Shown one piece after another: positions 16,736 to 25,232 of a stretch of DNA of 64,000 bases (position 1 is its first letter; every line of letters starts with the position of its first letter). This DNA comes from Fimenecus sp045532175 (GTDB lineage Bacteria; Bacillota; Clostridia; Oscillospirales; Acutalibacteraceae). The notes under the pieces are model-generated. The model was not told the origin of the DNA and ran no database searches. It saw nothing but the letters and a program-made list of their open reading frames with translations. Location of the stretch: positions 15,026 through 79,025 of the forward strand of contig JAZSFK010000028.1 in the NCBI GenBank assembly GCA_045532175.1, read 5' to 3'. The translations under genes were made by a program, and so were the position numbers.

Positions 16736-17755
16736 ATGAAAATATTGGTTACAGGCGGAGCAGGTTTTATTGGTTCACACACATGCGTTGAACTTTTAAA
16801 TGCAGGTTATGAAATTGTAATTGTTGATAATCTTTACAACTCAAGTGAAAAATCTCTTGATAGAGTAAAGGAATTGACAGGTAAGGACTTTTCTTTCTAT
16901 CCTTACGACATCCGTGATAAGGAAAATATGAGGAAGGTTTTTGAGGAACACAAAATTGATGCTTGTATTCATTTTGCAGGACTTAAAGCTGTTGGCGAAA
17001 GTGTAAGAAAACCACTTGAATATTACGATAACAACATCGGCGGTACACTTGCACTTTGCGAGGTTATGCGTGAGTATGGTTGCAAAAAAATTGTTTTCAG
17101 TTCATCTGCAACTGTTTATGGCAGCAGTAATATTTCTCCACTCAAAGAGAATATGAAAACAGGTGGCACAACAAATCCTTATGGCACAACGAAGTATATG
17201 ATTGAAATTATCCTTGAGGACTTCCACAAGGGTGACAATGAATGGGCTGTAACACTTCTTCGCTACTTTAATCCTATTGGTGCTCATAAGAGTGGCAGAA
17301 TTGGTGAAAATCCAAATGGTATTCCAAATAATCTTATGCCATATATTACACAGGTTGCAATCGGTAAGTTGCCATACCTTAATGTTTTCGGTGATGATTA
17401 TAACACTCCTGACGGTACAGGCGTAAGAGATTATATCCACGTTGTTGACTTGGCTCTTGGCCATGTTAAAGCTGTTGAGAAGATTCTCAAGGATGAACCA
17501 TCTGTTAATGTTTATAACCTTGGTACAGGTAACGGCTACAGTGTTCTTGATATTGTGAAGGCATTCCAGCAGGCTTCAGGACAGAAGATTGAGTATAAAA
17601 TTGTTGACCGTCGTCCGGGTGACCTCGATGTTTGCTATTCAGATGCTTCTAAGGCATTGAATGAGCTTGGTTGGAAGGCAGAACGTGAACTTCTCGAAAT
17701 GTGCGAGGATTCATGGCGTTGGCAGAGCAATAATCCTAACGGATTTGAAGACTGA
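16736..17755 (+). CDS. galE: UDP-glucose 4-epimerase
   Basis: A 339-residue extended short-chain dehydrogenase. The N-terminal NAD site GGAGFIGSH is at residues 7-15, with HFAGLKAVGES and the catalytic YGTTK (YxxxK) motif. It interconverts UDP-glucose and UDP-galactose. The ribosome site GGAGGGG lies in the end of the preceding gene, 3 bases away, so it belongs to the same operon. In this context it may supply sugar nucleotides for surface glycans. Confidence 0.95.
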   Translation: MKILVTGGAGFIGSHTCVELLNAGYEIVIVDNLYNSSEKSLDRVKELTGKDFSFYPYDIRDKENMRKVFEEHKIDACIHFAGLKAVGESVRKPLEYYDNNIGGTLALCEVMREYGCKKIVFSSSATVYGSSNISPLKENMKTGGTTNPYGTTKYMIEIILEDFHKGDNEWAVTLLRYFNPIGAHKSGRIGENPNGIPNNLMPYITQVAIGKLPYLNVFGDDYNTPDGTGVRDYIHVVDLALGHVKAVEKILKDEPSVNVYNLGTGNGYSVLDIVKAFQQASGQKIEYKIVDRRPGDLDVCYSDASKALNELGWKAERELLEMCEDSWRWQSNNPNGFED

Positions 17756-17758
17756 TTT

Positions 17759-18346
17759 ATGAGAGTTTTTGATTTTGATAATACCCTTTATGATGGCGAA
17801 AGTATTTTTGATATTTTTATTTATTTTTTAAAGAAAGATACCAAAACTATTATCGGCTTTGCACCAAAATTTATCAGAGACTTTATCAGGTATAAGTTTG
17901 ATAAGATTACTGTTGATGAAGCTATGACAAGTTATGGCAGGAATTTTAAGGAGTATTGTCAGAAATATGATAATATCAATGCCGAATTTGAAAGGTTCTG
18001 GGACATAAATCAAAAGAAGGTAAAGAGTTTTTATGCTGAAATTCAGGATGATGAGGATATTGTTGTTTCAGGTTGTCCGTATTGCCTTTTGAAGATTATT
18101 TGTGACAGAATAGGGATAAAGCATTACATAGGCTCCGATATTGACCCTATAAAGGGTGAAATCAACAGTATATGTTATAAGGAGCATAAATTAGAAGTGT
18201 TTCGTTCAGTTTATGGGGATGTCGTTATTGATGATTTTTATACTGATTCAATGGCGGATAAACCAATGATGGATATTTCTAAAAACGTCTTTTTAGTTAA
18301 GGGAGATAAAATTACTCAAATAAAAAAAGACGGAGTAACAATTTAA
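17759..18346 (+). CDS. HAD-family hydrolase (phosphatase)
   Basis: A 195-residue HAD-superfamily protein. Motif I is DFDNTLYDG at residues 4-12 (nucleophile Asp4, acid/base Asp6). Motif II Ser lies in VVSGCP and the acidic motif IV in VIDDFYTD. It resembles phosphoserine-phosphatase-like members. The substrate is unknown. It starts 3 bases after galE and is the last protein gene before rnpB; an intrinsic hairpin appears only after rnpB. Confidence 0.8.
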   Translation: MRVFDFDNTLYDGESIFDIFIYFLKKDTKTIIGFAPKFIRDFIRYKFDKITVDEAMTSYGRNFKEYCQKYDNINAEFERFWDINQKKVKSFYAEIQDDEDIVVSGCPYCLLKIICDRIGIKHYIGSDIDPIKGEINSICYKEHKLEVFRSVYGDVVIDDFYTDSMADKPMMDISKNVFLVKGDKITQIKKDGVTI

Positions 18347-18353
18347 TAATTTT

Positions 18354-18680
18354 GAGTAAATTGGGCAGTTGCGTAAGTTTTTTACTTATGAGGAAAGTCC
18401 GAGCATCACACAGCAGGGTAACGGCTAACGGCCGCCGAGGGTGACCTTAGGGAAAGTGCATAGAGAATAACCGCCGTTTATAACGGTAAGGGTGGAAAGG
18501 TGAGGTAAGAGCTCACCGGCGTTGCAGAGATGTAACGGCCGAGCAAACCCTACCCGATGCAACATCGACAGGAGTTGTCAGCTGGGCATATCCTCCGACA
18601 GATGGCTTCAGGCACATAGCAATATGTGTCGCAGATAGATAATTGCCTTAAACGACAGAACTCGGCTTACAGATTTACTC
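18354..18680 (+). ncRNA. rnpB: RNase P RNA (bacterial type A)
   Basis: The ribozyme that matures tRNA 5' ends. The ends pair (GAGTAAAT at 18354 with ATTTACTC at 18673-18680). The universally conserved GAGGAAAGTCCGAGC (about 18390-18404) is present, with the AGGGTAACGGC and GAGCAAACCC segments and the terminal ACAGAACTCGGCTTAC. The gene begins 7 bases after the HAD gene, so it may be read from the operon as well as from its own promoter. A terminator follows at 18691. Confidence 0.96.
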
Positions 18681-18690
18681 ATTTTTATAA

Positions 18691-18720
18691 AATAGGGTGA
18701 TTTGGTCACCCTATTTTTTA
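18691..18720 (+). terminator. Terminator of rnpB
   Basis: A 10-bp perfect stem AATAGGGTGA/TCACCCTATT with a 5-base loop and a T tract. Confidence 0.9.
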
Positions 18721-18749
18721 TTGACTTTTAATTATTGCAGGATTAAAAT
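18721..18749 (+). promoter_or_regulatory. Candidate promoter of the lipase gene
   Basis: TTGACT (18721-18726), 17 bases, TAAAAT (18744-18749), about 28 bases before the ATG at 18777, with AAGGAAATGG as the ribosome site between them. Confidence 0.55.
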
Positions 18750-18776
18750 GTAAATGAGAAAGGAAATGGTGATTTT

Positions 18777-20075
18777 ATGAAAAAGATTATATCTTTACTA
18801 CTTGTTGTAATGCTTATGATGACCACAATTACGCCTGTTTCAGCCTGTGTTGATTCAGGAAATGATGAAGTCAGACTTGTAGACAAAAGTGGGTTTAAAA
18901 CAGATTATCCATACATTTTTGTTCATGGAATGGGTGGCTGGGGACCATCAAACAAATTCTATGATTTATCACCGTATTGGGGTGGTGGCTTAGGACTCTC
19001 AGACACTGATTTTGTAGAAATGCTTAATGACCAGGGGGTAGAAGCTTATGCTGCTGAGGTTGGTCCGTTGAGTAGTGCTTGGGACAGAGCTTGTGAATTG
19101 TATGCTCAGCTAATGGGTACAGTTGTAGACTATGGTGAGGCACATTCAAAAGCCCATAATCACGACAGATACGGATTTTCTTATGAGGGTAAACCTCTTA
19201 TGGGCAAAGTATGGAATCACAAGGACAAGATTAACCTTGTTGGGCATTCTTTTGGCGGAGAAACTATAAGATTGTTTACTTCTTTGATGGCTTATGGCTG
19301 TGAAGAAGAAATTGCTGCAACAGGTGAAGATACAAGCCCATTCTTCAAGGGCGGAAACGACAGTGTACATTCATGTATAACTCTTTCAAGTCCTCATAAT
19401 GGCACTCAGGTAGCGAATATCCTTTATGACCCAGGATACCCTCTTTATGGTGTTGTGTTTCTTTATAATGTGATTGGTGCAACTCTTGGAAATGAGTTTC
19501 TTGTTTTCTCACTCCAAATGAGCCATTTCGGTCTTACTCCTGCACAGGGTGAGGCGCGTGCTAAATTGGATATGAGTAAGGTTGCAAAGTATTATTACGC
19601 AGAGGATAACTGTTATTATGACCTTACAATAAGAGGCGCAAGGGAGCTAAATGAAACCATTAAACTTGCACCGAATACCTATTATTACTCATATAGCACA
19701 TCTGCAACTTATGAGCCTTATACAGGTAGTGCACCTATAATAAATAGTACAGTAACACCGATTTTCTACATTTCATCAACAATGATGTTGCTTTCAGTCG
19801 GCAAAACCTATGATGATGTTACCATTGAGGGTGATTGGGCAGAACACGACGGAATTGTCCCGTTGGCAAGTGCCTTGTATCCTTCTTGTGACGCTGAAAC
19901 TGCAAAAAGTTATGAAGAAAGTATTGCAAAAGGCGAAGCAATTGAGCCCGGAAGATGGTATTACATGAAAACTATGAAGGGCACTGACCACTTTGATTTC
20001 TGCGGTACAAGGGATTATCCGACAACCTATGATGATTTCTATTTTTCAATGGTAGAGATTGCTAACAGCAGATAA
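18777..20075 (+). CDS. Secreted lipase/esterase, family I.5-like
   Basis: A 432-residue secreted alpha/beta hydrolase. A signal peptide ends near VSA-C. The oxyanion segment FVHGMGGWG is followed by the nucleophile Ser158 in GHSFGG, Asp358 (HDGIVPL) and His405 (GTDHFDF). The YDLTIRGARELN segment and the large insertion before the nucleophile resemble staphylococcal/Geobacillus family I.5 lipases, which bind zinc and calcium. It probably cleaves acylglycerols or similar esters outside the cell. It forms a monocistronic unit between two hairpins. Confidence 0.85.
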   Translation: MKKIISLLLVVMLMMTTITPVSACVDSGNDEVRLVDKSGFKTDYPYIFVHGMGGWGPSNKFYDLSPYWGGGLGLSDTDFVEMLNDQGVEAYAAEVGPLSSAWDRACELYAQLMGTVVDYGEAHSKAHNHDRYGFSYEGKPLMGKVWNHKDKINLVGHSFGGETIRLFTSLMAYGCEEEIAATGEDTSPFFKGGNDSVHSCITLSSPHNGTQVANILYDPGYPLYGVVFLYNVIGATLGNEFLVFSLQMSHFGLTPAQGEARAKLDMSKVAKYYYAEDNCYYDLTIRGARELNETIKLAPNTYYYSYSTSATYEPYTGSAPIINSTVTPIFYISSTMMLLSVGKTYDDVTIEGDWAEHDGIVPLASALYPSCDAETAKSYEESIAKGEAIEPGRWYYMKTMKGTDHFDFCGTRDYPTTYDDFYFSMVEIANSR

Positions 20076-20081
20076 TAGAAT

Positions 20082-20114
20082 AAAGGACTGCTTATTATTA
20101 AGCAGTCCTTTTAA
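20082..20114 (+). terminator. Terminator of the lipase gene
   Basis: A 12-bp stem AAAGGACTGCTT/AAGCAGTCCTTT with a 6-base loop and a short T tract. Confidence 0.88.
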
Positions 20115-20156
20115 CATATATCAAATACAATCATAGAATAAACTGAGGTGATATTT

Positions 20157-20501
20157 ATGATTGATATAATTGTGTGGTCTGTTTTTTTAGCACTTATACT
20201 CCTTGGAACAGTTGCAATTTGCTATCTTATTATGTTAAAATTATTGTTACCGGGTTGTAAAGATGAATACTATGTCTTGTTGCCCTGTGATGATAAGACA
20301 ATGGATATTCGTAAAAAGGCTTATGGATTGCGTTTGAAACTCAATCTTTCGGGTGAGGAATCAAATGGTAAAATACTTGTTATAGATTATGGTATAAGTA
20401 AAGAAGAAAAACAGTCACTTCTTGAAATTTGCACAGACTATAACGGAATTTATTGCATTGAGAAGAATAGTATTAAGGAATTTTTTGATGAAAGAGATTG
20501 A
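20157..20501 (+). CDS. Hypothetical protein with one membrane helix, upstream of recD2
   Basis: A 114-residue protein with one strong N-terminal hydrophobic helix (about 3-30) and a cytosolic-looking remainder (LLPCDD near 42, ILVIDYGIS near 81). ATG 20157 is preferred over GTG 20148 because GAGG lies about 10 bases before it. Its last 14 bases overlap the start of recD2, which implies coupled translation. I do not recognise the family. Confidence 0.65.
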   Translation: MIDIIVWSVFLALILLGTVAICYLIMLKLLLPGCKDEYYVLLPCDDKTMDIRKKAYGLRLKLNLSGEESNGKILVIDYGISKEEKQSLLEICTDYNGIYCIEKNSIKEFFDERD

Positions 20502-22689
20502 AGAAAAAATCAAAATAAAAGGCATAGTAACTGATGTTACATATCGAAATGATACTAATGGTTATACCGTTTTTGAAGTCGATACAGGTGATGAGGAAAT
20601 CACAGTTGTCGGTATTGTTGCGGACATAAATCTAAGTGACAAGGTTGAACTTGTGGGAGATTATATTTACCATTCGGTTTACGGAAGACAGTTTAAGGCT
20701 GAATTCTGTACTGCACTTATGCCCGAAACTGTTGAGGACCTTTACCATTATCTTGCGAGTGGTGTTGTTAAAGGTATAAGAGAATCAACCGCACTTAAAA
20801 TAATTGACAGATTTGGTGAAAAAACTTTTGATATTTTAGAATATGACCCCGAAAGACTTGCTGAAATCAAAGGGATTTCCCTTGAAAAAGCGAGAAAAAT
20901 AGGTAAGGAGTATAAAAAACAATGTTCCACAAGAGCCTTGATTATAAGTCTTTCAAAATATGGTCTTAATACAAGTGAATGCCTTTTAGCTTATGAAAAA
21001 TTAGGAAGTAATGTTATTGAGATAATCGAGCAAAACCCATATATTCTTTGTGAGGGTGAGTCGAAGATTTCCTTTGAACGTGCAGAACAAATCGCGGAGC
21101 TTTTACCTCGAAAACCTGATTCAAAGCATAGGACAGAGGCTGGAATACTCTATGTAATAAGACATAATTACAGTAATGGTCATACTTGTCTGCCACTTGA
21201 TAAAATCTATACTCCGTCCAGGGAACTGCTCAATGAAAGCAGTGAAAATATCGAAATTGCCATAGATAATCTTGTTCAGACAAAAAGAGTTATTGTTGAA
21301 AAAATAAGCAACAAGGACTTTATCTTCTTGCCTGAAGCATATAACGCAGAAAAAAGTATTGCAAGAAGGCTAAATGTTTTGCTTAAATATCCGCCTGAAA
21401 ATCCAATAGATGTTGAGTCTTATATTGATAAAATTGAAAAGAAGTACAAAATTCAATATGCTGAATTTCAAAAGAAAGCAATTATTACTGCAGTGAATAA
21501 AGGTGTACTGATTTTAACAGGCGGTCCGGGTACAGGCAAAACAACAACCTTGAATGGAATTATCGATATGTTTGAAAAGGATTTCCTGGATATAGCATTG
21601 TGTGCACCGACAGGACGTGCGGCACAGAGAATGACAGAGGCCACAGGCAGAACGGCCACAACAATTCACAGACTTTTAGAGGTGGAATGGTCAGAAAGAA
21701 ATAAGCCCGAATTCAGGCGAAATCTTCGTAATCCTCTTGATTGTCAGGCGGTTATTGTGGACGAAATGTCAATGGTTGATGTTTTCTTGTTTTCAAGTCT
21801 TTTGGATGCACTTCCACTTGGATGTAGGCTTATTATGGTAGGGGATAGTGACCAGTTGCCGTCAGTCAGTCCCGGAAACGTTCTAAAAGATTTAATCGAT
21901 AGCGGACTCCTGCCGGTTGTTCAGCTTAAGGAGATTTTCCGCCAATCGTTGGAGAGTAATATTGTGCGTAACGCACATGCAATTGTTAATGGTGAACAAA
22001 TTGAAACCGACTATAAGGATGGAGATTTTTATTTCTTGCAACGTCATTTTTCTCTTGATGCAGTAAGAACAATTAAAGATTTATGTATAAAAAGATTGCC
22101 TGATGCATACGGATTTGACCCAACAACACAGATTCAGGTGCTTTGCCCATCAAAAAAAGGCGAAACGGGAACGTTTAATCTTAATCAGGTTTTGCAGGAG
22201 TGTATAAATCCGCCTGCTGAGGATAAAAGAGAATACAACACGGGGTATCGTCTTTTCCGTGAAGGGGATAAGGTTATGCAGACCAAGAATAACTACAATA
22301 TTCATTGGGAATCCGACAATGAAGAGGGAGACGGCATATTCAACGGTGATATTGGTTTTATTGAAACTATTGATATGCGTCACGATGCAATAGTTATTGA
22401 TTTTGCAGGTAAAAGAGCAACTTATTCGAAAGAACAATTACAGGAAATAGAACTTGCTTATGCTGTTACAGTACACAAAAGTCAGGGTAGTGAGTTTGAT
22501 GCTGTAATTATGCCTGTAATTTCTGTGAATAGCAGACTTTGTTACCGAAATCTTCTCTATACTGCTGTAACAAGAGCGAAGAAGATGCTTATTCTTGTTG
22601 GTACAACCTCTTATCTTAACAGTATGATTGAGAATAATAAAACACAGTTAAGATATTCTGCTTTAAAATATTTTATGCTTGACAATTAA
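20488..22689 (+). CDS. recD2: ATP-dependent DNA helicase RecD2
   Basis: A 733-residue superfamily 1B helicase of the RecD2/YrrC type, which acts outside RecBCD in DNA repair. An N-terminal OB-like region and helix-hairpin-helix segments (LKIIDRFGEK, LAEIKGIS) precede the motor. Walker A is GGPGTGKTTT at about 345-354, followed by VIVDEMSMVD (motif II), GDSDQLPSV (motif III), and the C-terminal VHKSQGSEFD and VTRAKK motifs. The start is ATG 20488 with AAGGAA 7 bases upstream, inside the end of the preceding gene. A strong promoter for thiT overlaps its 3' end. Confidence 0.93.
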   Translation: MKEIEEKIKIKGIVTDVTYRNDTNGYTVFEVDTGDEEITVVGIVADINLSDKVELVGDYIYHSVYGRQFKAEFCTALMPETVEDLYHYLASGVVKGIRESTALKIIDRFGEKTFDILEYDPERLAEIKGISLEKARKIGKEYKKQCSTRALIISLSKYGLNTSECLLAYEKLGSNVIEIIEQNPYILCEGESKISFERAEQIAELLPRKPDSKHRTEAGILYVIRHNYSNGHTCLPLDKIYTPSRELLNESSENIEIAIDNLVQTKRVIVEKISNKDFIFLPEAYNAEKSIARRLNVLLKYPPENPIDVESYIDKIEKKYKIQYAEFQKKAIITAVNKGVLILTGGPGTGKTTTLNGIIDMFEKDFLDIALCAPTGRAAQRMTEATGRTATTIHRLLEVEWSERNKPEFRRNLRNPLDCQAVIVDEMSMVDVFLFSSLLDALPLGCRLIMVGDSDQLPSVSPGNVLKDLIDSGLLPVVQLKEIFRQSLESNIVRNAHAIVNGEQIETDYKDGDFYFLQRHFSLDAVRTIKDLCIKRLPDAYGFDPTTQIQVLCPSKKGETGTFNLNQVLQECINPPAEDKREYNTGYRLFREGDKVMQTKNNYNIHWESDNEEGDGIFNGDIGFIETIDMRHDAIVIDFAGKRATYSKEQLQEIELAYAVTVHKSQGSEFDAVIMPVISVNSRLCYRNLLYTAVTRAKKMLILVGTTSYLNSMIENNKTQLRYSALKYFMLDN

Positions 22690-22706
22690 AAATCAAGTAG
22701 TATAAT
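22679..22706 (+). promoter_or_regulatory. Consensus sigma-A promoter of the TPP riboswitch-thiT unit
   Basis: TTGACA (22679-22684) and TATAAT (22701-22706), both perfect, with a 16-base spacer. The -35 box lies inside the last codons of recD2. Confidence 0.8.
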
Positions 22707-22729
22707 GAAAACAAGCCAAGAAAATTCAA

Positions 22730-22825
22730 TATTATGGGTGCTGACGGTTAAGTCGGCTGAGATTGAGGTTAATCTACCTCTGACCATTGAACCTGATACG
22801 GATAATGCCGGCGTAGGAAATTCTT
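22730..22825 (+). promoter_or_regulatory. TPP riboswitch (THI element)
   Basis: The conserved thiamine-pyrophosphate aptamer cores are present: GGGTGC, GCTGAGA (CTGAGA at 22757-22762), ACCTGAT (22791-22797), and GGATAATGCCGGCGTAGGAA. It is followed by an intrinsic terminator and then a thiamine transporter. Ligand-bound RNA is expected to favour termination. Confidence 0.95.
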
Positions 22826-22826
22826 C

Positions 22827-22861
22827 ATTCAGCCTTGCGGTATTCCTTGGCTGAATTTTTT
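22827..22861 (+). terminator. Riboswitch-controlled terminator before thiT
   Basis: ATTCAGCC (22827-22834) pairs with GGCTGAAT (22849-22856), followed by a T tract. AGCCAAG near 22714 can alternatively pair with CTTGGCT in the 3' arm, a possible antiterminator. Confidence 0.8.
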
Positions 22862-22879
22862 ATTTGGAGATGATATTGA

Positions 22880-23536
22880 ATGAAAAAGAAAAACTTGTAT
22901 TGGTTAGTTGAAAGCGCAATTATGATTGCCCTTTCAGCCGTCTTGGAGGCGGTATCAAAATCCATTATTCCTGAGATGGCTTTTGGCGGGCAAATTACCA
23001 TTGTCAGTATGCTTCCTGTTGTGCTTGTTGCATGGAAGTATGGTTTAGGTAAAGGACTTATTACGGGCTTTATTTATTCATTGGTACAAATGGTGATGGG
23101 TGTCGGAACTATCAGTAAAATGATTTTGCCGACATCAGACGAGTACTTAGGTAGTCTTGTGAATATAATAATTATGTTTGTCCTTGACTATATACTTGCA
23201 TATACTGTTCTCGGACTTTCTGCAATGTATAAAAAGGCAATTAAAAAGGATTATATTTCATTACCGCTCGGTGCGTTTACGGTTCTTTTATTACGTTATA
23301 TTTGCCATATTATTTCGGGATATGTTCTTTTTGGGGCTTGGGCAGAATGGTTTTTCACACAGGAAGGCTTTTATTCTTGGGGTGCAACAATTGTAAATAC
23401 ATTCAGCGGCAATGCGCTTTCACTTGTTTATTCAATAATCTACAATGGCTTCTATATGGTTCCTGAAATTATAATCACAACTATTGTTGCGATTGTTATA
23501 GGAAAGATTCCGCAAATTATAAAAACAAAGGCATAA
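22880..23536 (+). CDS. thiT: ThiT-type energy-coupled thiamine transporter S component
   Basis: A 218-residue, six-helix ECF substrate-binding subunit. It begins with the family-typical ESAIMIALSAVLE segment, contains LPVVLVAWKYGLGKG, and has the region equivalent to the ThiT thiamine site (tryptophans in AEWFF and YSWG). It captures thiamine at the membrane and works with a shared EcfAA'T module not present in the window. Control by the upstream TPP riboswitch confirms the substrate. The ribosome site is GGAGATGA. Confidence 0.92.
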   Translation: MKKKNLYWLVESAIMIALSAVLEAVSKSIIPEMAFGGQITIVSMLPVVLVAWKYGLGKGLITGFIYSLVQMVMGVGTISKMILPTSDEYLGSLVNIIIMFVLDYILAYTVLGLSAMYKKAIKKDYISLPLGAFTVLLLRYICHIISGYVLFGAWAEWFFTQEGFYSWGATIVNTFSGNALSLVYSIIYNGFYMVPEIIITTIVAIVIGKIPQIIKTKA

Positions 23537-23543
23537 AAAAGTT

Positions 23544-23575
23544 CCCTAAGCAAGATTGCTTGGGGAGTTCTTTTA
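23544..23575. terminator. Terminator between convergent thiT and comM
   Basis: CCCTAAGCAA (23544-23553) and TTGCTTGGGG (23556-23565) form a stem with a T tract after it and an A tract before it, so it can serve both strands. Confidence 0.75.
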
Positions 23576-25096
23576 TTCAAAATTCCTGTCAAAACTTCTG
23601 TATTGAATTGCCTCCGTAATATGGTGTGTTTCAATTATTTCTGAATTCTCAAGGTCAGCAATTGTTCTTGCAATCCTCAAAACTTTGTCATAAGCACGTG
23701 CGGAAAGGGATAATCTTTCAAATGCAGTTTTCAAAATCATTAAAGCACTTTCCGTCATTCTGCAATATTTTCTTGTACTTGCAGCATCCATTTTTGCATT
23801 ACAAGTAATCTTTGTGCCTTCAAATCGTTTGTGTTGAATCTCTCTTGCTTTTTCAACTCTCTTTTTGATTTCTGATGAGGATTCAGCCTTGCTCGTACCT
23901 GAAAGATTTTCAAAATCAACCGGAGGAACGTTTATATGTATGTCAAGTCTGTCAATAAGCGGTCCGCTAACTCTGTTTAAATATCTTTGTGCAACACCTT
24001 GTGAACATGTACACGGTCTGGTTGGATGTCCGTGATAACCACAAGGACAAGGATTCATAGCACAAATCATCATAACTGAACAAGGATATTGAAATTTTGC
24101 CAAAGCACGTGAAATACTGATTACACCGTCCTCAATGGGCTGGCGAAGAACTTCAAGTGTGTTTCTTGTAAACTCGGGTAATTCATCAAGAAATAAAACA
24201 CCATTGTGTGCTAAGGATACCTCACCGGGTCTTGGAATAGCACCGCCACCTGAAAGACCCGCGGGAGATACTGTATGATGTGGTGAACGGAATGGTCTTG
24301 AACGAATCAGCGAAATTCCGCTCGGTAATGCACCTGCAATTGAATAGATGTTTGTTGTTTCTATAGACTCGTCAAAGGTCATATCCGGAAGAATGGATGG
24401 CATTCTTTTAGCTAACATGCTTTTACCTGAACCGGGAGGACCAATCATAAGAACGTTATGTCCACCTGCTGCTGCAATCTCCAGTGCACGTTTGACTTCC
24501 TCCTGACCTCTGACATCAGCAAAATCAGGAATATTTGTGGGATTATAGTATTCAGTATAATCATCACTAGTAACAGGGGAGAGTGTTTCAATCCCTGCCA
24601 GATGTTTTAGAAGTTCTATCACACTCTTGACAGGATACACCTCGATTCCATTTACAACGGCACCTTCACTCATGTTTTCAAAAGGAATAAAAATCTGCTT
24701 TATTCCATTATTCTTTGCACAGAGCACCATTGGTAGGATACCATTTACTTTTCTCAATTCACCATCAAGGGAAAGTTCGCCAATAAATGCCATATCATCA
24801 GTAACACCCTTCAACTGTTCATTGGCAGAAAGCAGTGCTATGAGTATGGGGAGGTCGTATAAGGGCCCTTCCTTTTTCATATCAGCAGGAGCAAGATTAA
24901 CAGTAATTCTGCTGACAGGGTATTGAAGATTGGCATTTTTAATTGCGGCACGGACTCTTTCACGACTTTCAGATACTGCAGTATCAGGAAGACCTACAAT
25001 ATCGAAACGTGGCAATCCACCTGAAATATCCGCCTCAACAATTACCTTGTATGCATGCATTCCAAACAGTCCGAAACTGATTATTCTTGAGAACAT
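23573..25096 (-). CDS. comM: ComM/YifB family Mg-chelatase-like AAA+ ATPase
   Basis: A 507-residue protein with the three-part ComM layout. An N-terminal ChlI-like domain carries DIVGLPDTAVSESRERV. An AAA+ core carries Walker A GPPGSGKSMLAKR and Walker B LFLDELPEF. A zinc-finger-like CAMNPCPCGY segment precedes the C-terminal domain. ComM is a hexameric helicase promoting branch migration during transformation in proteobacteria; in Firmicutes its role is less clear. The start is set at ATG 25096 (MFSRI), with GGA about 10 bases upstream; a TTG at 25111 is less likely. It is divergent from the phosphoglucomutase gene. Confidence 0.92.
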   Translation of the reverse strand: MFSRIISFGLFGMHAYKVIVEADISGGLPRFDIVGLPDTAVSESRERVRAAIKNANLQYPVSRITVNLAPADMKKEGPLYDLPILIALLSANEQLKGVTDDMAFIGELSLDGELRKVNGILPMVLCAKNNGIKQIFIPFENMSEGAVVNGIEVYPVKSVIELLKHLAGIETLSPVTSDDYTEYYNPTNIPDFADVRGQEEVKRALEIAAAGGHNVLMIGPPGSGKSMLAKRMPSILPDMTFDESIETTNIYSIAGALPSGISLIRSRPFRSPHHTVSPAGLSGGGAIPRPGEVSLAHNGVLFLDELPEFTRNTLEVLRQPIEDGVISISRALAKFQYPCSVMMICAMNPCPCGYHGHPTRPCTCSQGVAQRYLNRVSGPLIDRLDIHINVPPVDFENLSGTSKAESSSEIKKRVEKAREIQHKRFEGTKITCNAKMDAASTRKYCRMTESALMILKTAFERLSLSARAYDKVLRIARTIADLENSEIIETHHITEAIQYRSFDRNFE

Positions 25097-25125
25097 AGTC
25101 ATCACATCCAATATAATCTGTAATA

Positions 25126-25155
25126 ATTATACTATACCATGAATATCCTTTTCAA
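25126..25155 (-). promoter_or_regulatory. Candidate promoter of comM
   Basis: On the minus strand, TTGAAA (25155-25150), an 18-base spacer and TATAAT (25131-25126), about 30 bases before the start. Confidence 0.5.
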
Positions 25156-25173
25156 TATAAAATTAAATATATG

Positions 25174-25202
25174 TTTACATTTTGAAATAAAAGGAGTAAA
25201 AT
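25174..25202 (+). promoter_or_regulatory. Candidate promoter of the phosphoglucomutase gene
   Basis: TTTACA (25174-25179), 17 bases, TAAAAT (25197-25202), about 30 bases before the ATG at 25233. Confidence 0.5.
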
Positions 25203-25232
25203 ACATATCAGATAATATGGGAGGTATTGTAT

